Below, in pieces: positions 1-57,499 of a stretch of 64,000 nt of DNA (position 1 is the first letter of the stretch; every line of letters starts with the position of its first letter). Source of the DNA: Ctenosaura bakeri (Eukaryota > Chordata > Lepidosauria > Squamata > Iguanidae); the NCBI GenBank assembly GCA_948474755.1, contig CAOLHI010000355.1, forward strand, positions 619,188 through 683,187, written 5' to 3'. Both the position numbers and the translations under genes were made by a program. The notes beneath the pieces were generated by a model. That model did no database searches, was not told the origin of the DNA, and saw only the letters and a list, made by a program, of their open reading frames with translations.

Positions 1-316
1 CTAGCCAGCCTTCCGAGTTCCCTTTTAAAAGTCCGTTTACAAGGGCGCGCTGGGAAATGAAGTTTTAGAAGTCTCCTCCGGACGAACCACGAAAAGCGAA
101 GTAGAGGCGGGATTAATCCAATCGAAACCTAATCGACTCTCAGTGAACCGTTAACCAGCCTCTGGAAATGCCCACTGAAGTGGGTCATGATTTCACCGAT
201 TATGAGAAAAGCAGCCCAGCAAAGAGCACATCTGCGTCCTATGAAAACGCGCATGTGTTTACTCAAAACTGAGCACTGTTCAGTTCAATGGGATTTACTC
301 CCAGCTAAGTGTGGTG
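1..316. other. 5' flank, mostly unrecognised; weak repeat fragment at 250-316
   Basis: I recognise no gene here. Bases about 262-312 contain a short stretch around 'ttactcccagctaagtgtg' that resembles a common squamate interspersed repeat ending in a tract coding for nothing. The assignment is from memory of repeat consensus and is weak. Confidence 0.3.
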
Positions 317-460
317 GGTATGTTTGGATGGAAGACCGCCAAGCAATACCAGGTGTTGTGGGCTGGCAGAACCGCCTCTTCAGTATTGCTCGCCTAAGAA
401 AACCCTATGAAATTCAGAGGGTTGCCATAAGTCAACAGGAGACCTGAAGGCATGTGTTTG
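317..460 (+). repeat. 5S-rRNA-derived SINE, 5'-truncated copy
   Basis: The left part (tttggatggaagaccgcc) matches the 3' end of 5S rRNA. The right part (gcctaagaaaaccctatgaa, then ccataagtcaac and gacctgaaggca) matches the tail of the fuller copy at 23262-23480. The 5S head upstream is missing. A palindromic MITE is inserted just beyond its tail. The family name is not assigned. Confidence 0.6.
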
Positions 461-469
461 TGAGTACAG

Positions 470-649
470 GGCCATTTCCACACTAGCCTGTTATAGCGCG
501 ATGATTCTGCTTTCAACCTCCTCTGGAATCCTGGGGTTTGCAGTTTCGGGAGGGGCCGGCCGGCCCCTCCCAAAACTGCAAACCCCAGGATTCCAGAGGA
601 GGTTGAAAGCGGAATCATCACGCTATAACAGGCTAGTGCGGAAATGGCC
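470..649. mobile_element. Near-perfect 180-bp palindromic MITE with CAG target duplication
   Basis: The element starts ggccatttcc and ends ggaaatggcc. Its two 90-nt arms meet exactly at 559/560 inside a GGCC-repeat core. I count four arm mismatches, and each is a C/T or G/A change at a CpG. CAG at 467-469 is repeated at 650-652, indicating a 3-bp target-site duplication. It has no coding capacity. Apparent ORFs on both strands here are mirror images of each other caused by the palindrome. The superfamily is uncertain; the 3-bp duplication is compatible with PIF/Harbinger-like elements. Confidence 0.8.
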
Positions 650-724
650 CAGGACTGACCTTTTAAGCTACAACATTTTTACCTCTTGCCTGGAAGTAAG
701 CATCGTTAAATAAAGTGGGACCTG

Positions 725-1129
725 TGCAGTTTCTGCACTACACTGTTATGCACCATTTCCGCACTACAGTGTTAAAGTGCTGCTATTCCACTATCAACCT
801 CCTATGGAATTCTGGGGTTTGTAGTTTAGGGAAGGTCACTTCAAATTCTCAGCCAAAGAGCTCTTTGGTCTCAGTAAACTACAAACCCCAGAATTCCACA
901 GGGCGTTGAAAGTGGAATAGCAGCAGTTTAACACTGTAATGCGGAAATGGCCATGGTGCTATTATTCCACTTTCAACATCCTAGGGAATCCTGGGACATA
1001 GTTTAGGGAGGGGCATTTAGAATGCTCAGCCAGAGAGCTCTTTGGTGTTAGCAAACTACACACCCCAGAATTCCACAGGAGGTGGAAAGTGGAATAACAG
1101 CACTGTAACAGTGTAGTGCAGGAATGGCC
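725..1129. mobile_element. Older palindromic MITE split by a nested copy (725-750 and 956-1129)
   Basis: The left end (tttctgcactacactgttat, 730-749) and the right part (gtgctattattccac onward to ggaatggcc at 1129) are the two halves of one element of the same family as 4681-4870. The uninterrupted copy there reads straight through this junction (cactgttatagtgctattatt). The other copy (751-952) interrupts it. Flanks are CTG at 722-724 and CTA at 1130-1132, an imperfect 3-bp duplication. Confidence 0.65.
751..952. mobile_element. Palindromic MITE nested inside a related MITE, ATG target duplication
   Basis: Arms starting ccatttccgcactacagtg and ending gcggaaatggcc pair over most of about 200 bp. 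ATG at 748-750 repeats at 953-955, matching the 3-bp duplication size of the other copies. The first two bases of the left terminus (ca) differ from the expected gg. It shares about 200-bp length and internal sequence with the copy in intron 5 (15509-15710). Confidence 0.75.
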
Positions 1130-1234
1130 CTACTTTTCAGTCTGGATAGGCACAGTTGCTCTGCATGATTGAAATCCTATCAACTCTTATATGTGAGGTC
1201 TATTGAGTATACAGTGGAATTTACTTAAGTAAAT

Positions 1235-1379
1235 TTAATGATTCAATTCCTTGCTTGGCCACGGAAACCCACTGCATGACTCTGGGCATGTCACACACAC
1301 TAAATCCTAGAAAATCCCATGATATGTTCACCCTAGGGTTGCTGCGTGTCAGAAACAACCTGAAGGCACACAACAACAA
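1235..1379 (+). repeat. tRNA-type SINE fragment (5'-truncated)
   Basis: Contains a B-box-like gattcaattcc, then ggccacggaaacccactg, a degenerate ctgggcatgtcacac block and the tail gtcagaaacaacctgaaggc followed by acaacaaca. The same order is seen, reversed, at 56986-57171 and 60992-61229. Family assignment rests on these internal matches and on recall of a common squamate SINE. Confidence 0.6.
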
Positions 1380-1520
1380 AATTTCTGTAGGACTGGATTA
1401 CAATGAAATCCTAAACACGAGGCAAAATAAAGGCCCATAGTTCAATGACCGCAACTAATCTTTTGATATCACTATGATAGCTTGTCTATAGTCTGTTTGG
1501 ATTTGAGAAGTGGATTTGGA

Positions 1521-1738
1521 AAGGAGATTCCACCTGAACCTCAGGAAGAACTTCCTGACAGTCAGGGCTGTCCGGCAGTGGAATATGCTGCCTCGGAGTG
1601 TAGTGGAGTCTCCTTCCTTGGAGGTTTTTAAGCAGAGGCTTGATGGCCATCTGTCGGGATTGCTTTAAGGGTGTTCCTGCATGGCAGGGGGTTGGACTAG
1701 ATGGCCTGTGTGGTCTCTTCCAACTCTAGATTTCTATA
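1521..1738 (+). mobile_element. CR1-type LINE, 3' end
   Basis: The run through cctgaacctcaggaagaact, gtggaatatgctgcctcgga, ggagtctccttccttggagg and gggggttggactagatggcc, closing in tccaactctagatttctata, is the typical amniote CR1 3' terminus with its short terminal ATTCTAT-like repeat. Only the terminal couple of hundred bases survive, as expected for 5'-truncated LINE copies. Confidence 0.7.
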
Positions 1739-2849
1739 AGTGGAGGACGTTCTGGCCTACACTGGTTTCATTCTTGCCTGAACAGCCACTTTCAGAAAGT
1801 TGTACTGGAGGACTACTACTTGATTCTCTTCCATCTATGCTACCTCAGAACTCTTATCATACATAAAACTGTTAGGTGAGGCCATCTGGAAGACAGGACA
1901 ATGGGCTGATAACATTAAAATCTGTATTTGTTTTCATCTTATCCAGGATGCAATGACAGTATTATAGTGTTATAGTGGCCAGTGAGGGTCACTATATTGC
2001 TACCTGGACTAGACAAGATGGAAATCCTATGAAACTTCAGCCAGATCATCTAGCTGGAAAAAAAAAAGAGGTTTATATGCCTCTGCATCCGCAGTCCTCT
2101 TAAATGCCCCATTCTGTATGGCCATTTTTGAAAACTACAGATAAAAAAAATGTGACTGAAGATGGCAATGCGATATACGACAGCATACTTGAAGATGACT
2201 ATGCATTTAAGATCTTGAACAGAAGCCCTTTTTGTATGTTCCATTTTTTCACATGCACAGCAAGTGATCTTAGAGAAAAGGGCTTAGCTGGTGGTACCCT
2301 GGCTGCAGAATGCTCACCTCCTGCACAGTTTGATGTCATTTTGGTGCCATGTACCCTTTTCTTTCCCCAGACTTGTTAATTGTCCATGTGCATACCCTCC
2401 AACTGTCTTGAACTGACAAGGACAGTCTAAATGAATCCTCTGCTGTCCCACTTCTTCAGCTGCTTTTAAAATGTCTGTTTCTTTCTCTTTCTCCTGTTTC
2501 CCTCTTTAATTCTCTGCTTACTTCAGTAAGCAGTAGCACCTTGCACACAATTAACACAGGGAGAAGACAGAAGGGGATGGAATCTTGGCCTTTCCAGTAA
2601 GTTTAGGCAAAAGCAAACTGCTACAGCCACTCCTAGCTTGTGTGTTCTCTGTTATTAATAATTTTTGCCATCTTAACCACTCTAGTGTTGCTTGGCCACG
2701 TGTGGTCCAATTTTTTTCTGCCAAATGTTGGAGAGGATTCCATATGTTGCTTTCATGATCGTTAATGTTTGCTTTTAAAACCAGACTGTTTCTCTGATTT
2801 TCTTTTCTGTTGTGGTATGTGATGTGTTCTTATTTTGAGTTGTTTAAAT
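1739..2849. other. 5' flank with no recognised feature
   Basis: No ORF here resembles a known protein and I see no RNA gene. The longest ORFs (about 90 codons) lack recognisable motifs. Confidence 0.5.
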
Positions 2850-2910
2850 TTGTTTTGCTTTTGTAAGCTGGCCTGGGAAGCTGTTCAAAGGTGGGGCATA
2901 AATAAAATAA
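2850..2910 (+). repeat. Possible LINE/SINE 3' tail
   Basis: The sequence ttgtaagctggcctgggaag then gtggggcataaataaaataa resembles the '...taagctgcctgag...ggcataaataaa' tails of L2/CR1-type LINEs in squamates. Short and diverged. Confidence 0.35.
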
Positions 2911-4504
2911 ATTATTTCTACAGACACATTTTTGGGTTGCGTAAAAATAAGACATAAAATACAAGTATCCATAATGTGGATGTGACACAGTATTTCCAAT
3001 TTCTGTGTTTGGTTGTGAAAGCTGCACAGTGAAAAAAGTTGACAGGAAGAAAATAAACTCATTTGAAATGTGCTGGAGAAGAATTCTACAGATACTGTAT
3101 ATAGATAAAAAGGCAAATGAGTGGTCTTAATGTGAATCAAGCCTGAATTCTCACTAGAAGTGAAGATGACTAAAATAAGACTATGGTGCTTTGGATATGT
3201 CATGATATGGTATGACTCATTGGAAAAGCCAATAACACTTTATGAAGTGGAAGGCAGTAGGAAAAGAGGGAAACTGCACTACAAATAGATTCATTCAGTT
3301 GAGGAAGTGACAGCCCCAAGTTTGCAAGAACTGAGCATGGCAGTAGGTAACTAGGACTTGGTACATTTCCTGATTTTCTGCCCTTCTGGGACTGTGAAAT
3401 GGAGAGGGGGATTATTATGCATGTGGCAAGCTGCAAATCAGTGAGCTATGTTCACTGTGATAGATCACAAATTGTACTTAACCAGCTTATTGTATTCATA
3501 AACAGTGGGATTACAGAATGGTGATTATTGTGGGTTTATTTCCGTTTAAAAAATCACAATATGTTATCCTAATAAACATTTACAGCAACTTTCAGCACTG
3601 AACAAATGGATAGTATTTACTCCTTATCTAGACTAATTGAAAAAAGAATATACACTATTCCTGGTTTTACAGGGCAGGCAACTCTTTACCTATTATATTG
3701 GGGAAAGACTTCATACTCCAAGTAAATATTTTTTCTTCTACCAGGCATTTTTAATGGTTTTAAGCTATGTTTTAGCTGTTTTAATTGTTGGTTTTATTAA
3801 CGTATGTGTTTTATGATACTGTAATTTTGTTTTGCACAAACTGCTCTGAAAACATTATTGAAACACTACTAAATAATACCTAGAGTTGGATGAAAAACAA
3901 TCCTATAATTTTTTGTACATTACCTTGACAAAAACACAACTGTTTCAATGAGACTAGTCAAATATTTCTAAGCACTAAGTTGTGTGACTGTCCCCCATGT
4001 CAAGTTCACACAGTACCTAAGGCCAGTCAGGTTATTTTTGAAACCCAGGAAGAAAATCTCAAAAGAACCATTCCCTAGCAGTAGAAATCCGTTTGCTGCA
4101 CTTTAAAGGGAATCAAGATCAGTTGCCTGGGGTGGCTGTTTCACTCTGTTAAGGCGACCTAGTTACTTTATCTTCTGCTTCACTTTTGTCGTGGTGGTGT
4201 CTCAAAATGGCATATTAGTAGTAACCTAAAAAAAAAGTCTGAACAAGTCTTAAAAGGTTAGTTGGTTTTTCTGTTCTTGTCAGTACAAGTTCTGAGCAAT
4301 GGCTGACCTTGGTGACATAACAGGTACTATTCCTGGCAAGGAAAACATATTATTATTGAATGCAACACTACATACCACTTTTTGAAAAGATACCTTATAA
4401 GCAAGCCCTTGCCAATAATTTTTACACAGCCTCTGTCTCCATAAGTTTTGGAGAAGTTTGGTGTTGCTTGAGGATGGGGACTGTATGATCTGAACACCAT
4501 CACC
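2911..4504. other. 5' flank; possible LINE tail at 3750-3880, otherwise unrecognised
   Basis: Bases 3750-3880 are a T-rich run (ttttaattgttggttttatt ... aaactgctctgaaa) resembling the 3' UTR of an L2-type LINE on the + strand. The remainder has no feature I recognise. Confidence 0.35.
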
Positions 4505-4577
4505 TCTCACAATTGGTTATGTTAGCCACAACTGATGGGAACTGTAGTCCCAAAACATCTGGAAGGCCCCACTTTCT
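4505..4577. repeat. hAT-like non-autonomous repeat fragment
   Basis: The phrase gatgggaactgtagtcccaa then aacatctggaaggcc is a recurrent squamate motif from short non-autonomous DNA elements. The same kind of phrase occurs near 46320-46400. Ends cannot be placed. Confidence 0.35.
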
Positions 4578-4680
4578 GCATTCCAGTGTAGCAAGTGGTG
4601 CTGGAGAGATATAAAAATACCCTGTTATCCACTGAGCTCATAAAGGGGATCTCAGGCTGACCACCATATTGCAGACAAAC

Positions 4681-4870
4681 GGCCTTTCTGCATTGCACTG
4701 TTATAGTGCTATTATTCCATTTTCAACATCTTGTGGAATCCTGGGGTTTGCAGTTTAGGGAGAGGCATTTAGAATTCTCAGCCAGAGAGCTCTTTGGCCT
4801 CAGTAAACGACAAACTGCAGAATTCCACAGGTTGGTAATAGCACTATAACAGTGTAGTGCAGAAATGTGG
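4681..4870. mobile_element. Palindromic MITE, same family as 725-1129
   Basis: Starts ggcctttctgcattgcactg and ends gtagtgcagaaatgtgg, with paired internal blocks (ggaatcctggggtttgcagt against caaactgcagaattccacag). Its internal sequence is closest to the interrupted copy at 725-1129. Right terminus is eroded and no target duplication is clear. Confidence 0.65.
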
Positions 4871-5021
4871 TGGTAAGGAGTGAAATACATAAGAGAAAAC
4901 CAGCTACTTCCCCTCCAGTTTGTCACCTGCGCCCAAGTTCCTTGAGGGGGCAGGGAGGAGGTGACTGGCAAATATTATAAACAACTTCAACACATAGTAG
5001 CCAGTTGGGACACTTTTGTTT

Positions 5022-5022
<1 letters not shown>

Positions 5023-5064
<42 letters not shown>
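5023..5064. repeat. (TAA)n microsatellite
   Basis: About 13 uninterrupted TAA units. It abuts an inverted LINE 3' tail (5065 onward), so it probably grew from the tail of that retroelement. Confidence 0.9.
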
Positions 5065-5066
<2 letters not shown>

Positions 5067-5190
5067 TTTATTTTTTTATCCCACCTCTCCCAGTGGATCG
5101 AGGCGGCATTACAAAAATATATAAATACATTAAAACATTAAAATGTACCCCATCCTCCCCACCCACCAACCCTTCTATCCCCCTAAACCA
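5065..5190 (-). repeat. LINE 3' tail, inverted
   Basis: Read on the - strand it gives a tail with ...cgcctcgatccactgggaga... and gggataaaaaa, then TTA repeats. This matches the gene-poor 'ccgcctcgag...gggataaataa(TAA)n' ends of squamate LINEs. Confidence 0.45.
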
Positions 5191-5246
5191 CATTAATTAT
5201 TAAAAACAAATTAAAAACAAAACTGTTTTTTAATTTGGCAATCTTA

Positions 5247-5405
5247 GGCCATTTCCGCACTAGACTGTTATAGTGCGGCTATTCCATTCAACATCCTAGG
5301 GAATCCTGGGGTTTGCGGTTTAGGGAGCGGCCTTTGAGGCCAGGATTTCCACAGGATGTTGAAAGCGGAATAATAGCGTGATAACAGTCTACTGCGGAAA
5401 CGGCC
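5247..5405. mobile_element. Palindromic MITE with TTA target duplication
   Basis: Starts ggccatttccgcactagact and ends agtctactgcggaaacggcc. TTA at 5244-5246 repeats at 5406-5408. It lies directly at the upstream edge of the GC-rich KDM5A promoter region. Confidence 0.8.
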
Positions 5406-6069
5406 TTATTGTAAGCGGCGTGGCCAACCAAAGCGTCGGGTAGCGGATTTAATTTCCAAAACGGCCGCAAAGTGCCCAGAGAGCAGGAATTCTCCCCTCA
5501 GGATTAGGGGGGGGAGGGGTAAGGGAACCGTGGCGCGGCCCTTCGGTGGGGGGAGGGGGGTTGCTTGGGCGACGGGGAGCGGCCGGTAACCCTTGGGGGT
5601 TTTTCTGAGGGGGGCTACAGCCGTTAGAGCCAGGAACGCTGCGAACACGGCAAGTGGGCGGAGCTCAGGTGCTTTGTGTCGGAGGAAAGAGATTGAATGG
5701 CAGGAGAAGACGAAGCTACCGAGTCAGGTAGCCGGAGCGAGGGGGAGGGTCAAAGGAGGCGGACGTTACGGCTCGCGCAGGCGGGCGGGGCTCTGCGAAG
5801 GTTCTATGGAAAGGGGTGGGGGCGAGCCGAACCTATTTCATACAGAGAGAGAGAGAAAAAAGATGAAGGGCTCGCGACCACAGGAAGTTCGTTAGTCGTG
5901 CTCGCACGCGCGCGCACCGCATTCCTCCGCGAACCCCCCCAAAGCCTCTCCTTAGATACGTATAACGTGTGTTCCTCGTAGCTTCCTCCCTGACCTTTGG
6001 GGAGGTAACATGGAGTACCAACGAGCGCCTTATGTAGCTTATTAAACAGACTTATGAGAAGGTTCTTTT

Positions 6070-6079
6070 TTTGGCGAAA
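6070..6079. promoter_or_regulatory. E2F-like site
   Basis: TTTGGCGAAA resembles the E2F consensus (TTTSSCGC and its reverse complement) with an imperfect half. It sits about 450 bp upstream of the ATG. Motif match only. Confidence 0.3.
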
Positions 6080-6118
6080 GGAGAGAGATGGCCGGGACTT
6101 ATTTTGTGTAAAAAAAAA

Positions 6119-6129
6119 ATGGCCGGCGG
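6119..6129 (+). promoter_or_regulatory. YY1-like site
   Basis: ATGGCCGGCGG preceded by an A run resembles the AAnATGGCGGC YY1 motif found in many CpG-island promoters, with one extra base. A second ATGGCCGGG occurs at 6088-6096. Confidence 0.3.
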
Positions 6130-6187
6130 AAGGATATTGTCACGGTCGCTTCCGCACGAAAGAATGGGCCTTTAACTGAGACACGTC

Positions 6188-6195
6188 ACTTCCGG
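6188..6195 (+). promoter_or_regulatory. ETS-type core site
   Basis: ACTTCCGG is the reverse complement of the CCGGAAGT ETS/GABP core typical of CpG-island promoters. It lies 336 bp upstream of the start codon. Confidence 0.45.
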
Positions 6196-6312
6196 CCAGG
6201 CTAAAGAAGGGGAGGAAAAGGAAAGAAGGGGGGAAAAACAACAAACCCTCAGAAGGTGGGGGGGCACCAAAACAAATGGCAGGGCCTCCGAGGAAAGAAG
6301 GCTGAGGGGTCC

Positions 6313-53818
<47,506 letters not shown>

Positions 53819-56800
53819 CAGCTGCTTGGTCTCGCTGGGACTTGAGGAAAGTGGAACACTAAGAAGGTGGTGTGAAGCTAACATAGCCACTTGGAATGCT
53901 GCACTTCTGCGGACGTACGGCCCTATAGCGGAGCTGGCCCCCTATATAGCTGGCTTCTCTTACATGAAGGGGATGTTGTGGGCACAGGGATATTGACCCA
54001 GCCATGCAGATAACACCTTGTCGGAAGTCCCAGCCAGTATTTTTACTCCCATGTATCCTAAGTAAGGCTGAGCGTAGCTTCTGCCTTCATGCTAAGCAGA
54101 TGTGAGGCCCATGGATTATGCTTTTCTGCCTCAACTGTTTAAATCGGAGGGCATTTTTGAGAATCTTGAACCCCATGAGTTTGGCCTGGTAGTGGCAAGT
54201 GGTTTTAATAGTGAAGGCTACCTTTTGGCCTCTTCACAGTGTTGAGGCATCAAGACCATGTTATTTGGATAAGGAACCAGCTTTAATGAGCGCCATGCAG
54301 GAGGGAGCATGAGTAGGTGGAAAAAATTAATTCCTGTTTTGTTAGAAGGCAAAGGAGCTTTAGATCTTGAAAACATTGGTTTTATGTTTACCCTAATTGC
54401 TTTGGGGTATTTCCCTTCTTTGGGAAAACTCATACATACATTAATATGTAGCTGAGGTATTCTTGGCAAAACACTCCTTCCTGCACTGGCAGCCATTTTC
54501 CTCTGTCTTAGGCTTTAGCAACACCCTGTCACTAAGTTCTCTGAAGCAAAGTGCAGCTGGTAAAGTGGGTATCATGAGCACATGGAGTTAACATCTAGGA
54601 CTGGACTAGGTCCAGCTTTCTCTGAATTTCACACTGACATGCTTCTGTGAAAACTTCAACTTGCAAGTATTCCCAACACAGTTATAGTTTCACAGTACTA
54701 ATAAGCAATCCACAGATACTGATTGCACCGTGCTTCTCTGCCTTTAGGTTTCAATGGATTAAAAGCCTATACTTGGCTACAAATCCAGTTTGACATTTCC
54801 CCCTTGCTTTTCTGAAAAACAGATGGCTTGGGGGTGTATGTCCTGGGTAAACATTGTTTTAGTAAACCCATTTTTAAAAAAGGACTGGTTTTTACTTTTT
54901 TCTATGTCTTGGACTACTGACTTGTTCTATATAAAAAAAATAGAGTATTTTTCTTTGTTTTTATACTTAACCACGGTTACCAGCAGCACAGAGAAGAGAA
55001 GAGAGGCTCACTAATTGAAAACCTGCCTGCAGGCTTGGGTTTTTTTACTTCATTCCTTCCTTGTAGTACAAGGAACTTAGCAGTTACTTCCCCCATCCTT
55101 GCTCCACCTGCTGCCTGTGTTTTAAATAGGTAAAAAAACAAAACATTTCATGTGCTACCTTCATGTCAAGGTTTGTTCTGTTAGCAAGGCATCCTGGTCC
55201 TTGCATTCTCCCAGTTTATGCTGGCTTTTCTGTAAGTGAGTGGCTGAAACTGGTCATAGTGGTGTCTCCCCTCCTTCTGTCCCTCATTATCTATTGTGTT
55301 TCCATTCTTCTACAGTTTTAAAAGTGTTGTAACAATAGTGTCCAGTCTTATTAGATGCAGGGGTTGGGATTTTCTAAAAGATAAAATCTGTAGTGTTCTG
55401 CCTTGACTCTTGTGTTCCTTCTGTTGTATCTATTACTTGAAATTTCACAGACGAGCATCATCATCAATGAGGCACTGCGTTGACTTTTGCCTTCCTGGAG
55501 ATTTCCGTGATACACTTCATATAGTCAAAGTGGTGGGAAAAGACTTCCATAAAGTCAGAGGGTTTGAGGGCCCTCTGGTAGATCGTGGTGTGCTTCCAAC
55601 ATCAAATACCATCAAAAATTGTAGAGGAAGCTCTACAATATACTTAACTGGTTTCTTAAAAGAAAGAAGGTAGTAGCAGAACTATGAAAGATGGGATAGA
55701 CTACAGTAAAAGAAATTAAAAGCAACTTGGCTTGTAGATCTGAAAGGGGAAGTATTCAGGTGAACATTTAAAGCAATCCATTTTCTTGTTTGTGAACTTC
55801 CAGGGCATATGTGGGGCTTCGTGATCCCACCTTATTTTGCACTTGCCTTTTGTGTTGGTCAGTTCCTTGCTTTTTGGGGATGGACTGTTCCCCAAAATTT
55901 GATTCTTACTGTTTGTGTCCTCCTTGTTAAATTTTCCCACTTTCTGTTAAATGTAGGAATCTTGCTGGAGAAGGCCAAAGTTAATTTTTGTGGACTTTCA
56001 GGGAGGGCAAGAAGGCAATAACTCTTGCCCATGATTGTTCCCCAGCAACTGCTGTTCAGTGGTATGCAGCCTCTGAATGTAGAAGTCTAGAGAGCCATTG
56101 TAACAGCTGCAAAGGTATCCTTCCTGCATCAGCAGTAGTCTGGTCACATACTTCCACTTGCTATCTCTTTTCTTTTACTAATTCATCTCACTCAGTCAAA
56201 TATAGCCCCTTGCTCAGTTACCATTCTGCTAGTGGCAAGTATCTGTAGTTATATTCTCCACTAAACTGGATGAATATTGTGAGCAGTCTGTATATCCTGA
56301 TATTTGGAGGTTTTTGACAGATTTTGCAATACATTATTCCCACCAACTGTAGTCTGGGACATGCTCCTCAAATGAGTTCTGCATGACAATTTCTCTCTCC
56401 TTAGACTGTAGGCAGGGGAAGTGTTGGCTACAAATTTTGATGGTCTACTGACGATTATGTCAGATATACTAATGATCACTTTTTAGAATCATGTTCTTTG
56501 GGTTTGGGGACAAAACAAGAGGGCATTTTTTTTTCTGAATTAGAGGAAAATTTGAAAAGATGGTCAACTTGGAGGTGGCCGTCTATCAGATGATCTGATG
56601 GTGTACACATTCTGTTATTTCTGGACAATTCTGCCTGTACCCAGCACCACCCACTTACATGCTGCTTATTTTATAGTCCAGTTCCTCCTCCTCGTGCTAG
56701 TTTCCTAGGTGGGCAGAAAATTTAGAACACAGTCTAACTAGAATTTATAAGTCCTTGAATTTTCCTCACAGATGGTGGTTGACTCCTATAAGAAATCTCT

Positions 56801-56985
56801 TTTTAGCATGATAAGTTGTCTTTTATACTTTTTAATTTTCTGAATGTGTTCTTTCTTATGCAAAAAAAAAAAACATTTTTGCCCCACAGATGCATGTTTA
56901 CCAAATGGAAGGAAACCTGGAATCTGCATGGAAAGAGTTCATTATATAAGGAAAAGAGTAAGAAATGAAGGGAGCTAGTGGTAGG
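53819..56985 (+). other. KDM5A 3' UTR and/or 3' flank
   Basis: No further coding exon seen. Possible poly(A) signals are ATTAAA at 54758-54763 and 55715-55720, and overlapping ATTAAA/AATAAA at 57300-57310. None can be chosen from sequence alone. Mammalian KDM5A has a multi-kilobase 3' UTR, so transcription may run well into this stretch. Confidence 0.55.
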
Positions 56986-57171
56986 ATTGTTGTTGTTGTG
57001 AGCTTCAGGTTGTTTCTGAGCCTAAGACAAACGTATCACAGGATTTTCTGGGGTTGAAAGTCTGTGATGCATCCAAGGTCACCCAGTGGATTTCCATGGC
57101 TGAGCAGAGAATCGAACCCTGGTCTCCAGGGTTGTAGTCCAACACTCAAACCATTACATTACTCTGGCTGT
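56986..57171 (-). repeat. tRNA-type SINE, inverted
   Basis: Reverse complement reads ...taatggtttgagtgttggac, a B-box cagggttcgattctctgctc, ggccatggaaatccactggg-like block and the tail gaaacaacctgaagctcaca with ACAACA. Most complete copy of the family in the window. Confidence 0.7.
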
Positions 57172-57299
57172 CCCTAGTAGAATTAGAGATGACAAAAGAT
57201 GAACCATTTTCATTTTTACCCTGCAGATGGCAAACAAAAGGGCCAGCCCAACGCAGTGTGATGGAGAAAATCCCAGAAATACATTTTTCCTTTCCTGGT

Positions 57300-57310
57300 A
57301 TTAAAATAAA
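57300..57310 (+). terminator. Candidate polyadenylation hexamers
   Basis: ATTAAA and AATAAA overlap here, about 3.5 kb past the KDM5A stop. Position is plausible for a long 3' UTR; usage is not shown. Confidence 0.3.
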
Positions 57311-57499
57311 ATAGCAAGTCCAACCATGATGTGGTTGGGCAGTTACCTCAGATTGTTGAGGTCATGATTGGACAGTAAATTGTTAGCCGTTTTGTTTTAC
57401 TACCAGGAAAAGGGAAATGTGCTTGTGGGATTTCCTCTTTCATGTGTCAAAATAACTTGGTTGGCTTTGGTCCTATGCATGTTGACTTGGATGAATGGG

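Noticed and set aside
187..447. 86-codon ORF in the 5' flank
   Set aside because: It overlaps a 5S-derived SINE fragment and has no recognisable protein motif.
394..713. Two ORFs on opposite strands with nearly the same peptide
   Set aside because: They are produced by the palindromic MITE; the similarity is the inverted repeat itself, not a gene pair.
5406..6021. ORFs of 60-100 codons on both strands of the promoter region
   Set aside because: Low-complexity translation of CpG-rich DNA; no domain and no splice context.
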